From contig NZ_JADBEG010000001.1 of NCBI RefSeq assembly GCF_014873755.1, positions 6,732,501-6,796,500 on the forward strand: 64,000 nt of DNA. The letters are read 5' to 3'. The position numbers and the translations under genes are program-made. The DNA is from Amycolatopsis lexingtonensis. Lineage in GTDB: Bacteria > Actinomycetota > Actinomycetes > Mycobacteriales > Pseudonocardiaceae. Positions 45,541 through 55,222 of the stretch are shown piece by piece; the stretch's first letter is position 1, and the number at the start of each line of letters is the position of its first letter. The notes below the pieces were generated by a model. That model had not been told where the DNA came from. It ran no database searches and saw only the letters and a list, made by a program, of their open reading frames with translations.

Positions 45541-46817
45541 TGGCCGCCGAAGGACCGCTGACCGCTGCACAAATCTTTGAGCAGATCACCGGTGGCGTCG
45601 GGCCTCAATCTCTCGCCGATGCTCAGGACAGCTCCAACTACCTGACCCGGCGGATGGTCGAACGGGCCGAGCGGATCAACGCTCTCCGGGCGAAGACCAT
45701 GAGCGGCTGGCAAGGCGGCGCCGGAAACTCCGCCGCGGACGCGACGGCGCCGCTCATGCAGGCCGCGATGGACGACGCCATTCACCTCCGGAACGCGCAA
45801 ACCGCGGTCGAAGCCCAGATCGGCGCTTTCGGGACCGCGAAGAATTCAGTGAAGCCGGTCGCAGCTCAGCCTCCCGAAATCACCGCAAAAGACGTTCTCG
45901 ACACGTTCACGGGCGACGGCAAGTCGTACCAGACCAAGGTTGCGGGCTGGCAGGCTGACAGCCAGGCCAACATCGACGTCTTCCGCGTCTACCACTCCGC
46001 CAGCACCGCCAACGGCACACAGATGCCCGCCCAGTACGCCCAGCTGACCGACGCCGGTGCGCCGATCACGATGGATACCGGGACGCCGCCGCCCACGGGC
46101 AAGACCACCGGTACCGATACCGGGTGGCGAACGCGAGACGGACAGCAGACACGTCAGCCAGTCGTCCCGGACCAGACTCAGTTCCGGCCCGGCACGCAGA
46201 CCGGGCAGAACCAGACCGGGCAGGACCGAACCGGGGGCAACCAGACCGGGCAGGACCCGGCTGGGCAGAACCAGGACCAGGTCGGCGCCCGCCCTCCGGG
46301 AACCGTCGCTCCGGCCGCTTCGGACGGCACGCACGCGAACAGCTACGTCCCCAAGCCCGTCATGCCGCCCGCAGCCGGCAGTGGGTACCAGTTCGGGCCG
46401 ACCGGGCAGCCGATCAACTCGCTCGGACCGGGTGGGTCCGGTTCGTTCGGGCCAGGAAGTGAGTTCGGGCCGGGAAGTGGGTTCGGTCCCGGCCCGGGCG
46501 GTGGTGGCTACCGCGGCACCGGCAGCGGCGTTGTGAACGAACCGGGCGCACGCGGGGTGGGAGCGGGCTCCGGCTCGGGGCGGGGCGTGCCCGGCGAGCG
46601 CATTGCCGGTGGGCGGCCCGGTGCGGCCGGCACCGCCGGGGGACGGGGTGCCAATGGGATGCCCATGGGCGCCGTCGGCGGGCAGGGCAAAAAAGAGGAG
46701 GACAAGGAGAAGAAGGCCGCGGCCTATCTCCGCAACCCCGATCCGGAGGGCATCTTCGGCGGCGACATCGAAAAGCCGATGCCACCCGTGATCGGCGAAA
46801 AGCGCTCGCAGCGCTAG
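45540..46817 (+). CDS. PPE-domain protein with Gln/Gly-rich tail
   Basis: The 425-aa protein has an N-terminal PPE-like helical domain (about 1-170; IFEQITGGVGPQSLADAQDS, then MSGWQGGAGNSAADATAPLM). A middle region with NQTGQ/GTQTGQ repeats (about 210-245) and a Gly/Pro/Ser-rich tail with FGPGS repeats lead to a charged end. PPE proteins are ESX substrates bound by EspG chaperones, and an EspG gene follows. The ATG at 45540 overlaps the previous stop; a GTG at 45537 is equivalent. Confidence 0.75.
   Translation: MAAEGPLTAAQIFEQITGGVGPQSLADAQDSSNYLTRRMVERAERINALRAKTMSGWQGGAGNSAADATAPLMQAAMDDAIHLRNAQTAVEAQIGAFGTAKNSVKPVAAQPPEITAKDVLDTFTGDGKSYQTKVAGWQADSQANIDVFRVYHSASTANGTQMPAQYAQLTDAGAPITMDTGTPPPTGKTTGTDTGWRTRDGQQTRQPVVPDQTQFRPGTQTGQNQTGQDRTGGNQTGQDPAGQNQDQVGARPPGTVAPAASDGTHANSYVPKPVMPPAAGSGYQFGPTGQPINSLGPGGSGSFGPGSEFGPGSGFGPGPGGGGYRGTGSGVVNEPGARGVGAGSGSGRGVPGERIAGGRPGAAGTAGGRGANGMPMGAVGGQGKKEEDKEKKAAAYLRNPDPEGIFGGDIEKPMPPVIGEKRSQR
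46198..46280 (+). repeat. Short tandem repeats encoding NQTGQ-type units
   Basis: Inside the PPE gene, variants of gggcagaaccagaccgggca recur in direct order, giving the Gln/Thr/Gly-rich segment. A second repetitive part (46435-46490) has gggccaggaagtgagttcgg-like units giving FGPGS repeats. Such stretches are prone to slippage and may vary in length among strains. Confidence 0.6.
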
Positions 46818-46842
46818 CACCACACCAAAGGGGAGGAAACGC

Positions 46843-47598
46843 GTGGTGCGCGACCAAGCTGAAATTTCGCTGGACACGTTGCTGACCGCGATGCGACAAG
46901 CAGGATGCGGTGAGCCGCATCAGGTTTTCGCCGGTGGACTGCGGTACATTCCGCCGTCTTCGGTGAGCCGGGTGAACCGTACGGCGTTCGAGGAACTGAG
47001 CGAGTACGGATTCACCCAGGGGGACGGGTTCACGGCCGGATTCGAGGAGATCCTGCACCTGCTCGACCGTCCGGCGACCGAGTACTTCGCCTACGCGCGC
47101 GACATGGACGAGCAGCGCGGTGTCCTGGTCGCCGTCCAGGGGCGGTCCGCGGTCGCCGCACGGTGCCAGGGCGAACGTGTCTGGCTCAAGACCGTTTCGC
47201 CGGACAACAGCCCAATTGACGCGCTGATCGCGAACCTGCCGCAGTACACCCCGGCGCGCTTCACGCCGTTCTCGTTGCCCCAGGAAGAATTCCGGCGGGA
47301 AGAAGAAGTCGACGACATTTACGACAACGGTCCGACACGAAGCCGCGACGTCCGGCAGCTCGACAAGATCTTCGGTCAGCCCCACTACGGTGTCGGCCAG
47401 TTCTACGTGGCGAAGCGCAGCCCCGGCGGACCACGGACGATGACCCGGGATTCGGTCAGCTACCTCGACGTCGACTCCGGGCGCATCGCCATGACGCTCA
47501 CGGGCTCACCGGACAACCGGTACATCACCGTGCTGCCCGGCGAGCCGGGCTTGCTGGCCCGGAAAGTCGCCGACCTGCGGGCGAGCCTCGACCACTGA
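46843..47598 (+). CDS. EspG-family ESX secretion chaperone
   Basis: The 251-aa protein matches EspG in length and pattern: ISLDTLLTAMRQAGCGEPH at the start, a central LIANLPQYTPARFTPFSLPQ, and a C-terminal TPxx/GQPHYGVGQFYVAKR then GRIAMTLTGSPDNRYITVLP. EspG keeps PE/PPE substrates soluble for ESX export. GTG start with gggagg 6 nt upstream, 25 bp after the PPE stop. Its last 93 bp lie opposite the 3' end of the XRE-family gene. Confidence 0.85.
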   Translation: MVRDQAEISLDTLLTAMRQAGCGEPHQVFAGGLRYIPPSSVSRVNRTAFEELSEYGFTQGDGFTAGFEEILHLLDRPATEYFAYARDMDEQRGVLVAVQGRSAVAARCQGERVWLKTVSPDNSPIDALIANLPQYTPARFTPFSLPQEEFRREEEVDDIYDNGPTRSRDVRQLDKIFGQPHYGVGQFYVAKRSPGGPRTMTRDSVSYLDVDSGRIAMTLTGSPDNRYITVLPGEPGLLARKVADLRASLDH

Positions 47599-48396
47599 CT
47601 CGTACCGGGCAGCGAGCTGCTCGATCAGCCGCCTCGACCGCGTCGGGTCGAGCGCGACCGAGTCCAGCGTGGCCACAGCACGAACGTAGGGCTCGACATG
47701 GGCAGCCTGGTCGAGGAGCAGTCCGGAACCGGGCTGCTCGACGTACACCAGCGGGCCGGCGTCGGCGAAGTCGAGCAGCTCGAAGCCCGCGGGGTGGCGC
47801 CCGGCGCCGAACGGTACGACGCGCGCCTCGACCTGTGCGCGCTCCGTCATCGCGGCCAGCTGCCTCAGTTGGTGCGCCATCAGCCGAGGGCCGCCGACCA
47901 CGCGGTGGAGCGCTGCCTCGTCGACGTAGGCCAGCAGCATCGGCACGGACCTGCGGTCGAGCACCGACTGGCGCTCCGGCCTGAGGTTCGGAACGCCCGG
48001 CAACGAGCCGGCGTATCCCGATGTCTGCAGGAGCACGGGGATCGAGTTGACCGCGGACTCGACGATCCGGACCGCTTCGGCTTCGTACCGCGCAAGAACC
48101 TTGGCCTGCTCAGGTACGTCCGCGGAGTGCATCTCCAGCCAGGCCGGGCGATCGGCCTCGCGTGACATCTCGAGCAGTTTGGTCCGCCGGGCACCAGTCA
48201 CCTGGTAGACAGCCAGCAGTGCGGCGACTTCTTCGCTCGAAGCGTTGCGCAGGCCGGTTTCCATGCGGCTCAGCGTTGCCTCGGACCACCCCAGTTTGGC
48301 CGCCACCTCGACCATGGCGAGCTTGCACGCCCGGCGTTCGGCTCGCAATCCCTCGGCAAGACCGCGAGCCCGCGGCTTGGGTTTCGATCTCGGCAC
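47506..48396 (-). CDS. XRE-family regulator with DUF5753 domain
   Basis: The 296-aa protein has an N-terminal Cro/CI helix-turn-helix (LRAERRACKLAMVEVAAKLG then SEATLSRMETGLRNASSEEV) and a C-terminal DUF5753 domain (about 100-280; SIPVLLQTSGYAGSLPG). Family starts of the type MPRSKPKPRARGLAEGL favour the GTG at 48396 over a longer frame. Such regulators are abundant in actinomycetes, often beside small DUF397 genes, none of which is here. Its last 31 codons overlap the EspG gene antisense. It may control the ESX-type cassette. Confidence 0.85.
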   Translation of the reverse strand: MPRSKPKPRARGLAEGLRAERRACKLAMVEVAAKLGWSEATLSRMETGLRNASSEEVAALLAVYQVTGARRTKLLEMSREADRPAWLEMHSADVPEQAKVLARYEAEAVRIVESAVNSIPVLLQTSGYAGSLPGVPNLRPERQSVLDRRSVPMLLAYVDEAALHRVVGGPRLMAHQLRQLAAMTERAQVEARVVPFGAGRHPAGFELLDFADAGPLVYVEQPGSGLLLDQAAHVEPYVRAVATLDSVALDPTRSRRLIEQLAARYESVVEARPQVGDFPGQQARLAGQHGDVPVVR

Positions 48397-48459
48397 GCCG
48401 AAGAGCTTGGCACACCGAAAGGGAAAGCCGAGCAAAGACAACCCGTCCAGGGCGCAGAA

Positions 48460-48496
48460 CGAAGGCCACCATCAGGGGTTCTGATGGTGGCCTTCG
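48460..48496 (-). terminator. 16-bp hairpin at the end of the nuo operon
   Basis: cgaaggccaccatcag (48460-48475) and ctgatggtggccttcg (48481-48496) are exact complements with a 5-nt gggtt loop. It lies 11 bp beyond the nuoN stop and before the XRE gene start, so it should end the nuo transcript. No T-run follows, as usual in high-GC actinomycetes. Confidence 0.8.
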
Positions 48497-48507
48497 GAGG
48501 GTGAAAC

Positions 48508-50076
48508 TCAGAGCGCGAAACCGCCCGAACCGGCCCAGCCCAGTGCGAACGCGGGCACCAGGCCCAGCACCAGGGTCACCGCCGTGCCGAGGAAGATCGC
48601 CGTGCCCGTGCCGAAGCCCGGGACCGTTACCGAGGGGCCGTCGGCGGCCGGCTCGGAGAAGTACATCAGGACGATCACGCGGAGGTAGAAGAACGCCGCC
48701 ACCGCGCTGAACACCAGCGCCACCACCACCAGCGGGGCCATTCCGTCCGACAGCGCCGCCGAGAACACCACGAACTTCCCGACGAAACCGGAAGTAAGAG
48801 GGATCCCGGCCAACGCCAAGAGCAGGAAGGTGAACACGCCCGCCACCAATGGCGAACGCTTCGCCAGGCCCGCCCACGCCGAGAGATGCGTTGCCTCGCC
48901 CGAAGAATCGCGGACCAGGCTGATCACGCCGAACGCCGCCAGGGTAGTGAACCCGTACGCCAGCAGGTAGAACAGCGTGCTCGACAACCCGTCGCGGGTC
49001 ATCGCGATCGCGCCGATCAGCAGGAAGCCCGCGTGGGCGATGGACGAGTACGCGATCATGCGCTTGACGTCCGTCTGCGTCAGGCCCAGCACCGCGCCGA
49101 TCACCATCGAGATGATCGCCACGCCCCACAGGACCCCGCGCCACTCCCACGAGGTCGACGAGAACGCCACCGACAGGACCCGCAGGATGCCGCCGAAGGC
49201 CGCGACCTTCGTGCACGCCGCCATGAACGCCGTCACCGGGGTCGGGGCGCCCTGGTAGACGTCCGGGGTCCACGTGTGGAACGGGCCCACCGAGCCCTTG
49301 AACAGCAGGCCGACGACCAGCAGCCCGAGGCCGGCGAAGAGGAGCGTGTCCGAGCGGTCCGAACCGGCCGCCGCGGCGGCGATGTCGCCCAGCTTCACCG
49401 AGTTCGCGTAGCCGTACAGCAGCGCCAGGCCGTAGAGGAAGAACGCCGAGGAGAACGCGCCCAGCAGGAAGTACTTGACCGCCGACTCCTGCGAGAGCAG
49501 CCGGCGACGGCGGGCGAGGCCGCACATCAGGTACAGCGGGAGCGACAGCACTTCCAGCGCGATGAACATCGTCAGCAGGTCGTTCGCCGCGCAGAACGCC
49601 ATCATGCCGCCGAGGGCGAACAGCGTCAGCGGGAACACCTCGGTCTGCATGACCGTCGCCGTCTGGGCACGGTCCTGGACCGTGCCCGGGCGGATGCCGG
49701 CCTGCGCGACCAGCGCGCCGCCCGGCTCGACCACGCGGTCCGAAACCAGCAGCACCGCGCCGAGGGCCAGTGCGAGCAGCGTGCCCCAGAGGAACAGCGC
49801 CGGGCGGTCGATCGAGATCGCGCGGCTGAACGTCGTGACGCCGCCCGCCGGGGCGGACCCGGTCGCGTAGACGACCAGTGCGACGCCCGCGCCGACGATC
49901 GCCAGCAGGCTCAGGATCACCTGCGAGCGGAACCGCGAGCCCTTCGGGAAGAACGCCTCGACCAGCACGCTCAGGCACGCCGCGCCGAAGACGATCAGCA
50001 CCGGCAGCACGGCCGGGTAGTCGACCGACGGCACCTGCACCGGCTGCGGTGCCTGGGTCAGGAGGATGTCGAGCAC
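48508..50076 (-). CDS. nuoN: NADH-quinone oxidoreductase subunit N
   Basis: The 522-aa protein has about 14 membrane helices and the antiporter-like core (VGPFHTWTPDVYQGAPTPVT with the conserved Lys/His helix-break region, and KRMIAYSSIAHAGFLLIGAI). It is one of the three proton-pumping subunits of complex I in the cell membrane. GTG start 3 bp after the nuoM stop. As the last gene of the operon it is followed by a hairpin terminator. Confidence 0.95.
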   Translation of the reverse strand: MLDILLTQAPQPVQVPSVDYPAVLPVLIVFGAACLSVLVEAFFPKGSRFRSQVILSLLAIVGAGVALVVYATGSAPAGGVTTFSRAISIDRPALFLWGTLLALALGAVLLVSDRVVEPGGALVAQAGIRPGTVQDRAQTATVMQTEVFPLTLFALGGMMAFCAANDLLTMFIALEVLSLPLYLMCGLARRRRLLSQESAVKYFLLGAFSSAFFLYGLALLYGYANSVKLGDIAAAAAGSDRSDTLLFAGLGLLVVGLLFKGSVGPFHTWTPDVYQGAPTPVTAFMAACTKVAAFGGILRVLSVAFSSTSWEWRGVLWGVAIISMVIGAVLGLTQTDVKRMIAYSSIAHAGFLLIGAIAMTRDGLSSTLFYLLAYGFTTLAAFGVISLVRDSSGEATHLSAWAGLAKRSPLVAGVFTFLLLALAGIPLTSGFVGKFVVFSAALSDGMAPLVVVALVFSAVAAFFYLRVIVLMYFSEPAADGPSVTVPGFGTGTAIFLGTAVTLVLGLVPAFALGWAGSGGFAL

Positions 50077-50079
50077 GGT

Positions 50080-51630
50080 TTACTTGCCTCCCTGGACCGC
50101 GGACAGCGTCTGCTGCACCGTCGGGGTGACTGTGTCGAGCACCGGCTTCGGGTAGAAGCCGAGGACGAGGATCAGCACGACCAGCGGGGCGAGGATCGCG
50201 ATCTCCCGGCCGTTCAGGTCGGTGATCGCCTTCTTCGCACCCAGTTCCGGCGCCATCGCGGTGCCCGGTCCCCCGCCGACGCCGATCAGGGCGTCACCGC
50301 GGACCGGGCCCTGCATGACCCGCTGGTAGAGCCACAGCACGTACGCCGCGGCGAGGACCATGCCGACCGTCGCGAGGATCGTGTAGACCGGCTGGTCCAC
50401 ATAGGACCCGATGAGCACCAGGAACTCCGAGACGAAGGAGTTGGTGCCCGGCAGCGACAACGTGGAGAGACCGGCCAGGAGGAACAGCCCCGCCAGCAGC
50501 GGCGTCACCTTCGCCATGCCGCCGTAGTCCGAGATCTTCGACGACCCGCCGCGCGCGATGACCAGGCCGATCACCACGATCAGCATGCCGGTCGCGAGGC
50601 TGTGGTTGAGCATGTACGTCGCCGAGCCGACCATCGCCTGCTCGTTGAACGCGAAGATGCCCAGCGAGATGAAGCCGAAGTGCGCGATGGACACGTAGGC
50701 GATGAACCGCTTCATGTCCCGCTGGCCCGCGGCGAGGATCGATCCATAAAGGACGCCGACCACCGAGAGCACCAGCACCAGCGGTGCCAGCGTCTTGCTC
50801 GCGTCCGGGAACATCGGCAGGCAGTAGCGCAGGAACCCGAACGTGCCGACCTTGTCCAGCACGCCGACCAGCAGGACGGCGACGCCGATCGGTGCCTCCC
50901 CCGCCGCGTCCGGCAGCCAGGTGTGGAACGGCACCAGCGGCGCCTTGATCGCGAAGGCCAGGAAGAACCCGAGGAACAGCCAGATCTGCGTGGACAGCGG
51001 CGCGTCGCGCACCACCGTCACCAGCGTGGCCCAGTCGAACGTGCCCTTGCCGAGCTTGTCCGCCGCCAGCGAGTACGCCCCGATCGCCGACGCCAGCATG
51101 ATCAGGCCGCCGAGGAACGAGTAGAGGAAGAACTTCACCGCCGCGTACTGCCGGTTAGCGCCGCCGTAGCCGCCGATGAGGAAGTACATCGGGATCAGCA
51201 TGATCTCGAACAGCACGTAGAACAGGAAGACGTCGGTCGCGGCGAAGACGCCGATCGTGAGCGCTTCCTGCAGCAGGATCAGCGAGAGGAACCCGCCCGC
51301 GCTGCGGCCCGCCGGCAGCTTGTCCAGCGTGCCGAGCCCGCCGACGACGATCGGCACCAGCAGCGCGATCACCGCGATCATGATCAGCGAGATGCCGTCG
51401 GTGCCGAACGCGATGTGCACGCCGAAACTGGGGATCCAGTCGAAGCTCGACGTCATCTGCAGCCGCGCGCCCGAAGGCGAGTAGCTGAGCCAGAACGGGA
51501 TGATCAGCAGGAACTCGAGGATCGAGAACGCCAGCGCGGCCAGCACCGCGGCGCGGTCGTTCCCCTTGAGGAACGCCAGCACCAGGGAGCCGGCGAGCGG
51601 CACCAGGATGAGGATGAGCAACCAGGTCAT
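50080..51630 (-). CDS. nuoM: NADH-quinone oxidoreductase subunit M
   Basis: The 516-aa antiporter-like subunit shows FEIMLIPMYFLIGGYGG (the conserved Glu in helix 5), KAPLVPFHTWLPDAAGEAP, and MKRFIAYVSIAHFGFISLG. The ATG at 51630 overlaps the nuoL stop (ATGA). It sits between NuoL and NuoN in the membrane arm and moves protons during quinone reduction. Confidence 0.95.
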   Translation of the reverse strand: MTWLLILILVPLAGSLVLAFLKGNDRAAVLAALAFSILEFLLIIPFWLSYSPSGARLQMTSSFDWIPSFGVHIAFGTDGISLIMIAVIALLVPIVVGGLGTLDKLPAGRSAGGFLSLILLQEALTIGVFAATDVFLFYVLFEIMLIPMYFLIGGYGGANRQYAAVKFFLYSFLGGLIMLASAIGAYSLAADKLGKGTFDWATLVTVVRDAPLSTQIWLFLGFFLAFAIKAPLVPFHTWLPDAAGEAPIGVAVLLVGVLDKVGTFGFLRYCLPMFPDASKTLAPLVLVLSVVGVLYGSILAAGQRDMKRFIAYVSIAHFGFISLGIFAFNEQAMVGSATYMLNHSLATGMLIVVIGLVIARGGSSKISDYGGMAKVTPLLAGLFLLAGLSTLSLPGTNSFVSEFLVLIGSYVDQPVYTILATVGMVLAAAYVLWLYQRVMQGPVRGDALIGVGGGPGTAMAPELGAKKAITDLNGREIAILAPLVVLILVLGFYPKPVLDTVTPTVQQTLSAVQGGK

Positions 51631-53531
51631 CAGGAGAACCTCACCAGCAGGAGAGCCGCCAGAAGCAGGAACGTGCCGCCCAGCATCGACAGCGCGTAGG
51701 ACCGGACGAACCCGGTCTGGAGCCGCCTCAGCCGGCCGGAGCCGCCGCCGAGGGAGGCGGCGAGGCCGTTGACCGCGCCGTCGACGCCGCGGTTGTCGAC
51801 GAACACCAGCGCCCGCGAGAGCCAGGTGCCCGGGCGGGCGACCAGCGTCTCGTTGAGGGCGTTGCCGTACAGGTCCTTGCGCGCGGCGCGGGTGACGAAC
51901 GAGACCCGCTGCGGCTGCTCGACCGGCACGTCGCGCCGGAAGATCAGGTACGCGATCAGCACGCCCAGCACGGAGAACACGATCGCGGCGACGGAGATCA
52001 CCCAGGCGTCGAACGGCGCGTGGTGCGCTTCCTCCAGCTCGCCGACCGAGGGGGTCAGCCACTCGGCGAAGCGGTCACCGAGGGCGAAGAACGCGCCGGC
52101 GCCGACCGAACCGACCGCCAGGACGGCCATCGGGACCCACATGACTGCCTTGGACTCGTGCGGGTGGAAGTCGCGGCCGTCGGTGCTCTTGAGGTCCTTC
52201 CAGCGCTCCTTGCCGAAGAACGTCATCATCATCAGGCGGGTCATGTAGAAGGCGGTGAGCCCGGCGCCGAGCAGGGCCGCGCCGCCCATCACCCAGCCGC
52301 GCCAGCCGCCCTGGCCGAACGCCGCTTCGATGATCGCGTCCTTGGTGAAGAAGCCCGACAGCGGCGGGATGCCGATCAGGGCCAGGTACCCGAGGCCGAA
52401 GGTGATGAAGGTGATCGGCATGTGCTTGCGCAGGCCGCCGAACTTCCGCATGTCGACCTCGTCGTTCATGCCGTGCATGACCGACCCGGCCCCGAGGAAC
52501 AGCCCGGCCTTGAAGAAGCCGTGCGCCACCAGGTGCATGATGCCCAGCGCGTACGCGATCGGCCCGAGGCCGACGGCGAGCATCATGTAGCCGATCTGGC
52601 TGACCGTCGAGTACGCGAGGACCTTCTTGATGTCGTCGTACGCGCAGCCGATGACGCACCCGAGCAGCAGGGTCACCGTGCCGACCAGCGTCACGATCAA
52701 GCGGCCGTCTTCGGTGGCGTTGAAGATGTCCTTCGAGCGGGCCACCAGGTAGACGCCCGCGGTCACCATCGTTGCGGCGTGGATCAGGGCCGACACCGGG
52801 GTCGGGCCCTCCATCGCGTCCGGGAGCCACGCCTGCAGCGGGAACTGGCCGGACTTACCGCAGGCGCCGAGCAGGAGCAGGATCGCCATCGCGGTGATCG
52901 CCGCCGGCGAGAACTTGCCGTCGCCGACCGCCTGGAAAACCTGCGCGTAGCCGGTCGAGCCCGCGTACTTGAACATGATGAAGATCGCCAGCGCGAGCCC
53001 GACGTCCCCGACGCGGTTCATCAGGAACGCCTTCTTCGCCGCGGTCGCGGCGGACGGGCGGCCCTGGTACCAGCCGATGAGCAGGTAGGACGCGAGACCC
53101 ACGCCCTCCCAGCCGAGGTAGAGCGTCACGAAGCTGTTGCCCAGCACCAGGACCAGCATCGAGGCGACGAAGAGGTTGAGGTACGCGAAGAAGCGGTACC
53201 GGCCCTCGTCGTCGGCCATGTAGCCGATCGAGTAGTAGTGGATCAGCATGCCGACGCCGGTGATGAGCAGTACGAACGTCAGCGACAGCGCGTCGATCCG
53301 CAGCCCGAAGTCCACCTGCAGCTGGCCGACCGGGATCCACGAGTACACCTTGGTGTCGGTCGTGGTGCCGGTGTCGGCCGTGAAGAACAGGATCAGCCCG
53401 TAGACGAAGGCGAGGGTGACGGTGGCACAGCCGAGCAGATGCCCCCAGGCCTTCGCACGCTTCCCCGCCAGCAACAGGATGAGCGCGCCGAGGCCAGGGA
53501 GGGCCACCAGCAGCCACGATGATGCGGTCAC
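51630..53531 (-). CDS. nuoL: NADH-quinone oxidoreductase subunit L
   Basis: The 633-aa subunit has the distal antiporter-like core ([58 protein letters not shown]). A long C-terminal part corresponds to the lateral helix that clamps the membrane arm. GTG start with aggag 8 nt upstream, 10 bp after nuoK. Confidence 0.95.
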   Translation of the reverse strand: MTASSWLLVALPGLGALILLLAGKRAKAWGHLLGCATVTLAFVYGLILFFTADTGTTTDTKVYSWIPVGQLQVDFGLRIDALSLTFVLLITGVGMLIHYYSIGYMADDEGRYRFFAYLNLFVASMLVLVLGNSFVTLYLGWEGVGLASYLLIGWYQGRPSAATAAKKAFLMNRVGDVGLALAIFIMFKYAGSTGYAQVFQAVGDGKFSPAAITAMAILLLLGACGKSGQFPLQAWLPDAMEGPTPVSALIHAATMVTAGVYLVARSKDIFNATEDGRLIVTLVGTVTLLLGCVIGCAYDDIKKVLAYSTVSQIGYMMLAVGLGPIAYALGIMHLVAHGFFKAGLFLGAGSVMHGMNDEVDMRKFGGLRKHMPITFITFGLGYLALIGIPPLSGFFTKDAIIEAAFGQGGWRGWVMGGAALLGAGLTAFYMTRLMMMTFFGKERWKDLKSTDGRDFHPHESKAVMWVPMAVLAVGSVGAGAFFALGDRFAEWLTPSVGELEEAHHAPFDAWVISVAAIVFSVLGVLIAYLIFRRDVPVEQPQRVSFVTRAARKDLYGNALNETLVARPGTWLSRALVFVDNRGVDGAVNGLAASLGGGSGRLRRLQTGFVRSYALSMLGGTFLLLAALLLVRFS

Positions 53532-53541
53532 TCGGTGTCTC

Positions 53542-53841
53542 CTAGTACTTCAGCAGGTTGGTGTCGTCGACCGAGGCCGAGCGCCGGGTGCGGAAGATGG
53601 CCATGATGATCGCCAGGCCGACCACGACCTCGGCGGCCGCGACGACCATGACGAAGAACGCCATGATCTGGCCGTCAAGCCCGCCGTTGATCCGGGCGAA
53701 GGTGACCAACGACAGGTTCACGGCGTTGAGCATCAGCTCGATGCACATGAACACGACGATCGCGTTGCGCCGCACCAGCACGCCGACCGCGCCGAGCGCG
53801 AACAGCAGCGCCGACAGCAGCAGGTAGTACGTCGGGGTCAT
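53542..53841 (-). CDS. nuoK: NADH-quinone oxidoreductase subunit K
   Basis: The 99-aa subunit has three membrane helices; [16 protein letters not shown] and [18 protein letters not shown] hold the two conserved membrane Glu residues of the proton path. The start overlaps the nuoJ stop (ATGA). The length is typical. Confidence 0.96.
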   Translation of the reverse strand: MTPTYYLLLSALLFALGAVGVLVRRNAIVVFMCIELMLNAVNLSLVTFARINGGLDGQIMAFFVMVVAAAEVVVGLAIIMAIFRTRRSASVDDTNLLKY

Positions 53842-54701
53842 GCCTTCTCCCCCTCGGAATCGGAGCTTTCGGAGCCGACCAGCGCGTGCGCGTCCGGGTG
53901 CTCGACGTCGTCCGCGACGAGCTTGCGTTCCTTCGCCAGCTCGATCGCCGAGGTGGACTCGATGATCGCCGAGAGCGACTCCGGGGCGACCGAACCGTCC
54001 GGGAGCAGCGCCGGCGTCGCCACCGAGTTGGCGGTGGCGAAGACACCCGGGCCGGGCAGCGGCGAGGGCCGGTCGTGCTCGCCGCGGAAGCGGGCAACGA
54101 CCAGTTCCTTCTGGGTGCGCTTCCCGCCCTTGGCGTGCCGGTCGGTGAAGGCCAGCACCATCGCGCCGATCGCGGCGGTGATGAGCAGCGCCGACGTCAG
54201 CTCGAACGGGAACAGGTAGTCGGTGAAGATCAGCCGGCCCAGGCCCTTGGGACCGCCGCCGGCCGGCGTCGCCGAGTCGAGCGGCGTCGCCGGGGTGACG
54301 TTCTCCATCGCCCGGTAGATCCCGGTGGCCAGCAGCGCGGCCATCCCGATGCCGAGCACCGTCGCGGCCAGCCGCTGTCCACGGAGGACTTCGACGACCG
54401 AGTCGGAGCTCTCACGGCCGACCAGCATCAGCACGAACAGGAACAGCATCATGATCGCGCCGGTGTAGACGATGATCTGCGTGAAGCCCAGGAACGGCGC
54501 CGACTGGATCATGTACAGCGCGCCCAGGCTCAGCATCGTCAGGACCAGCCACAACGCCGAGTGGACGGCGTTGCGGGAGAAGATCATGCCGAGCGCGCCG
54601 AGCAGGCAGAGCGGGCCGAGGATCCAGAACGCGATGGCCTCGCCGACGGAAACACCCGCGGCGGCCCCGGTCGGGGCCTGGGTCAGGAGGGCGGCGATCA
54701 C
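53838..54701 (-). CDS. nuoJ: NADH-quinone oxidoreductase subunit J
   Basis: The 287-aa subunit has five membrane helices in its first 190 residues ([18 protein letters not shown] [20 protein letters not shown] and [20 protein letters not shown]). A soluble tail of about 90 residues, longer than in proteobacteria, is common in actinomycetes. GTG start overlaps the nuoI stop. It contributes to the E-channel of complex I. Confidence 0.94.
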   Translation of the reverse strand: MIAALLTQAPTGAAAGVSVGEAIAFWILGPLCLLGALGMIFSRNAVHSALWLVLTMLSLGALYMIQSAPFLGFTQIIVYTGAIMMLFLFVLMLVGRESSDSVVEVLRGQRLAATVLGIGMAALLATGIYRAMENVTPATPLDSATPAGGGPKGLGRLIFTDYLFPFELTSALLITAAIGAMVLAFTDRHAKGGKRTQKELVVARFRGEHDRPSPLPGPGVFATANSVATPALLPDGSVAPESLSAIIESTSAIELAKERKLVADDVEHPDAHALVGSESSDSEGEKA

Positions 54702-55222
54702 TTCGGAGCCTCCCCACGAGCCAGCTCCGGACCGTTCACGTAGTAGTCCTGCTCGTTCTCGCCGAGCCGCATCGGGTGCGGCGGCTGCTCCATGCCGGGC
54801 AGCAGCGGGGCGAGCAGGTCTTCCTTCGTGTAGATCAGCCGCTGGCGGTCGTCGTCGGCCAGCTCGTAGAAGTTGATCATCGTCAGCGACCGCGTCGGGC
54901 ACGCCTCGATGCAGAGGCCGCAGCCGATGCAGCGCAGGTAGTTGATCTGGTAGTCCGCGCCGTACCGCTCGCCCGGCGAGTACCGGGCCTCCTCGGTGTT
55001 GTCACCGCCCTCGACGAAGATCGCGTCCGCCGGGCACGCCCACGCGCACAGCTCGCAGCCGACGCACTTCTCGAGGCCGTCCGGGTGGCGGTTCAGCTGG
55101 TGCCGTCCGTGGTACCGCGGGGCGGCGGGAGCGCCGGCCTCGGGGTACTCCTCGGTGGCGACCTTCTTGAACATCATCCCGAAGGTGACGCCGAAGCCCT
55201 TGACGGGATCAAGAAACCCCAT
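54698..55222 (-). CDS. nuoI: NADH-quinone oxidoreductase subunit I
   Basis: The 174-aa subunit carries two 4Fe-4S motifs ([12 protein letters not shown] and [12 protein letters not shown]) that hold clusters N6a and N6b. The ATG at 55222 has aaggag 6 nt upstream and overlaps the end of nuoH by 14 bp; longer frames to the right are arginine-rich shadow. It passes electrons from NuoG to NuoB. Confidence 0.95.
   Translation of the reverse strand: MGFLDPVKGFGVTFGMMFKKVATEEYPEAGAPAAPRYHGRHQLNRHPDGLEKCVGCELCAWACPADAIFVEGGDNTEEARYSPGERYGADYQINYLRCIGCGLCIEACPTRSLTMINFYELADDDRQRLIYTKEDLLAPLLPGMEQPPHPMRLGENEQDYYVNGPELARGEAPK

Noticed and set aside
48886..51699. A 937-codon plus-strand open frame opposite nuoN and nuoM.
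   Set aside because: It is Arg/Asp/Gln-rich antisense of conserved complex I genes and has no start signal.
54702..54902. Longer nuoJ frame to 54902.
   Set aside because: The extra residues are a shadow of nuoI; the GTG at 54701 overlapping the nuoI stop fits the coupling pattern of the operon.
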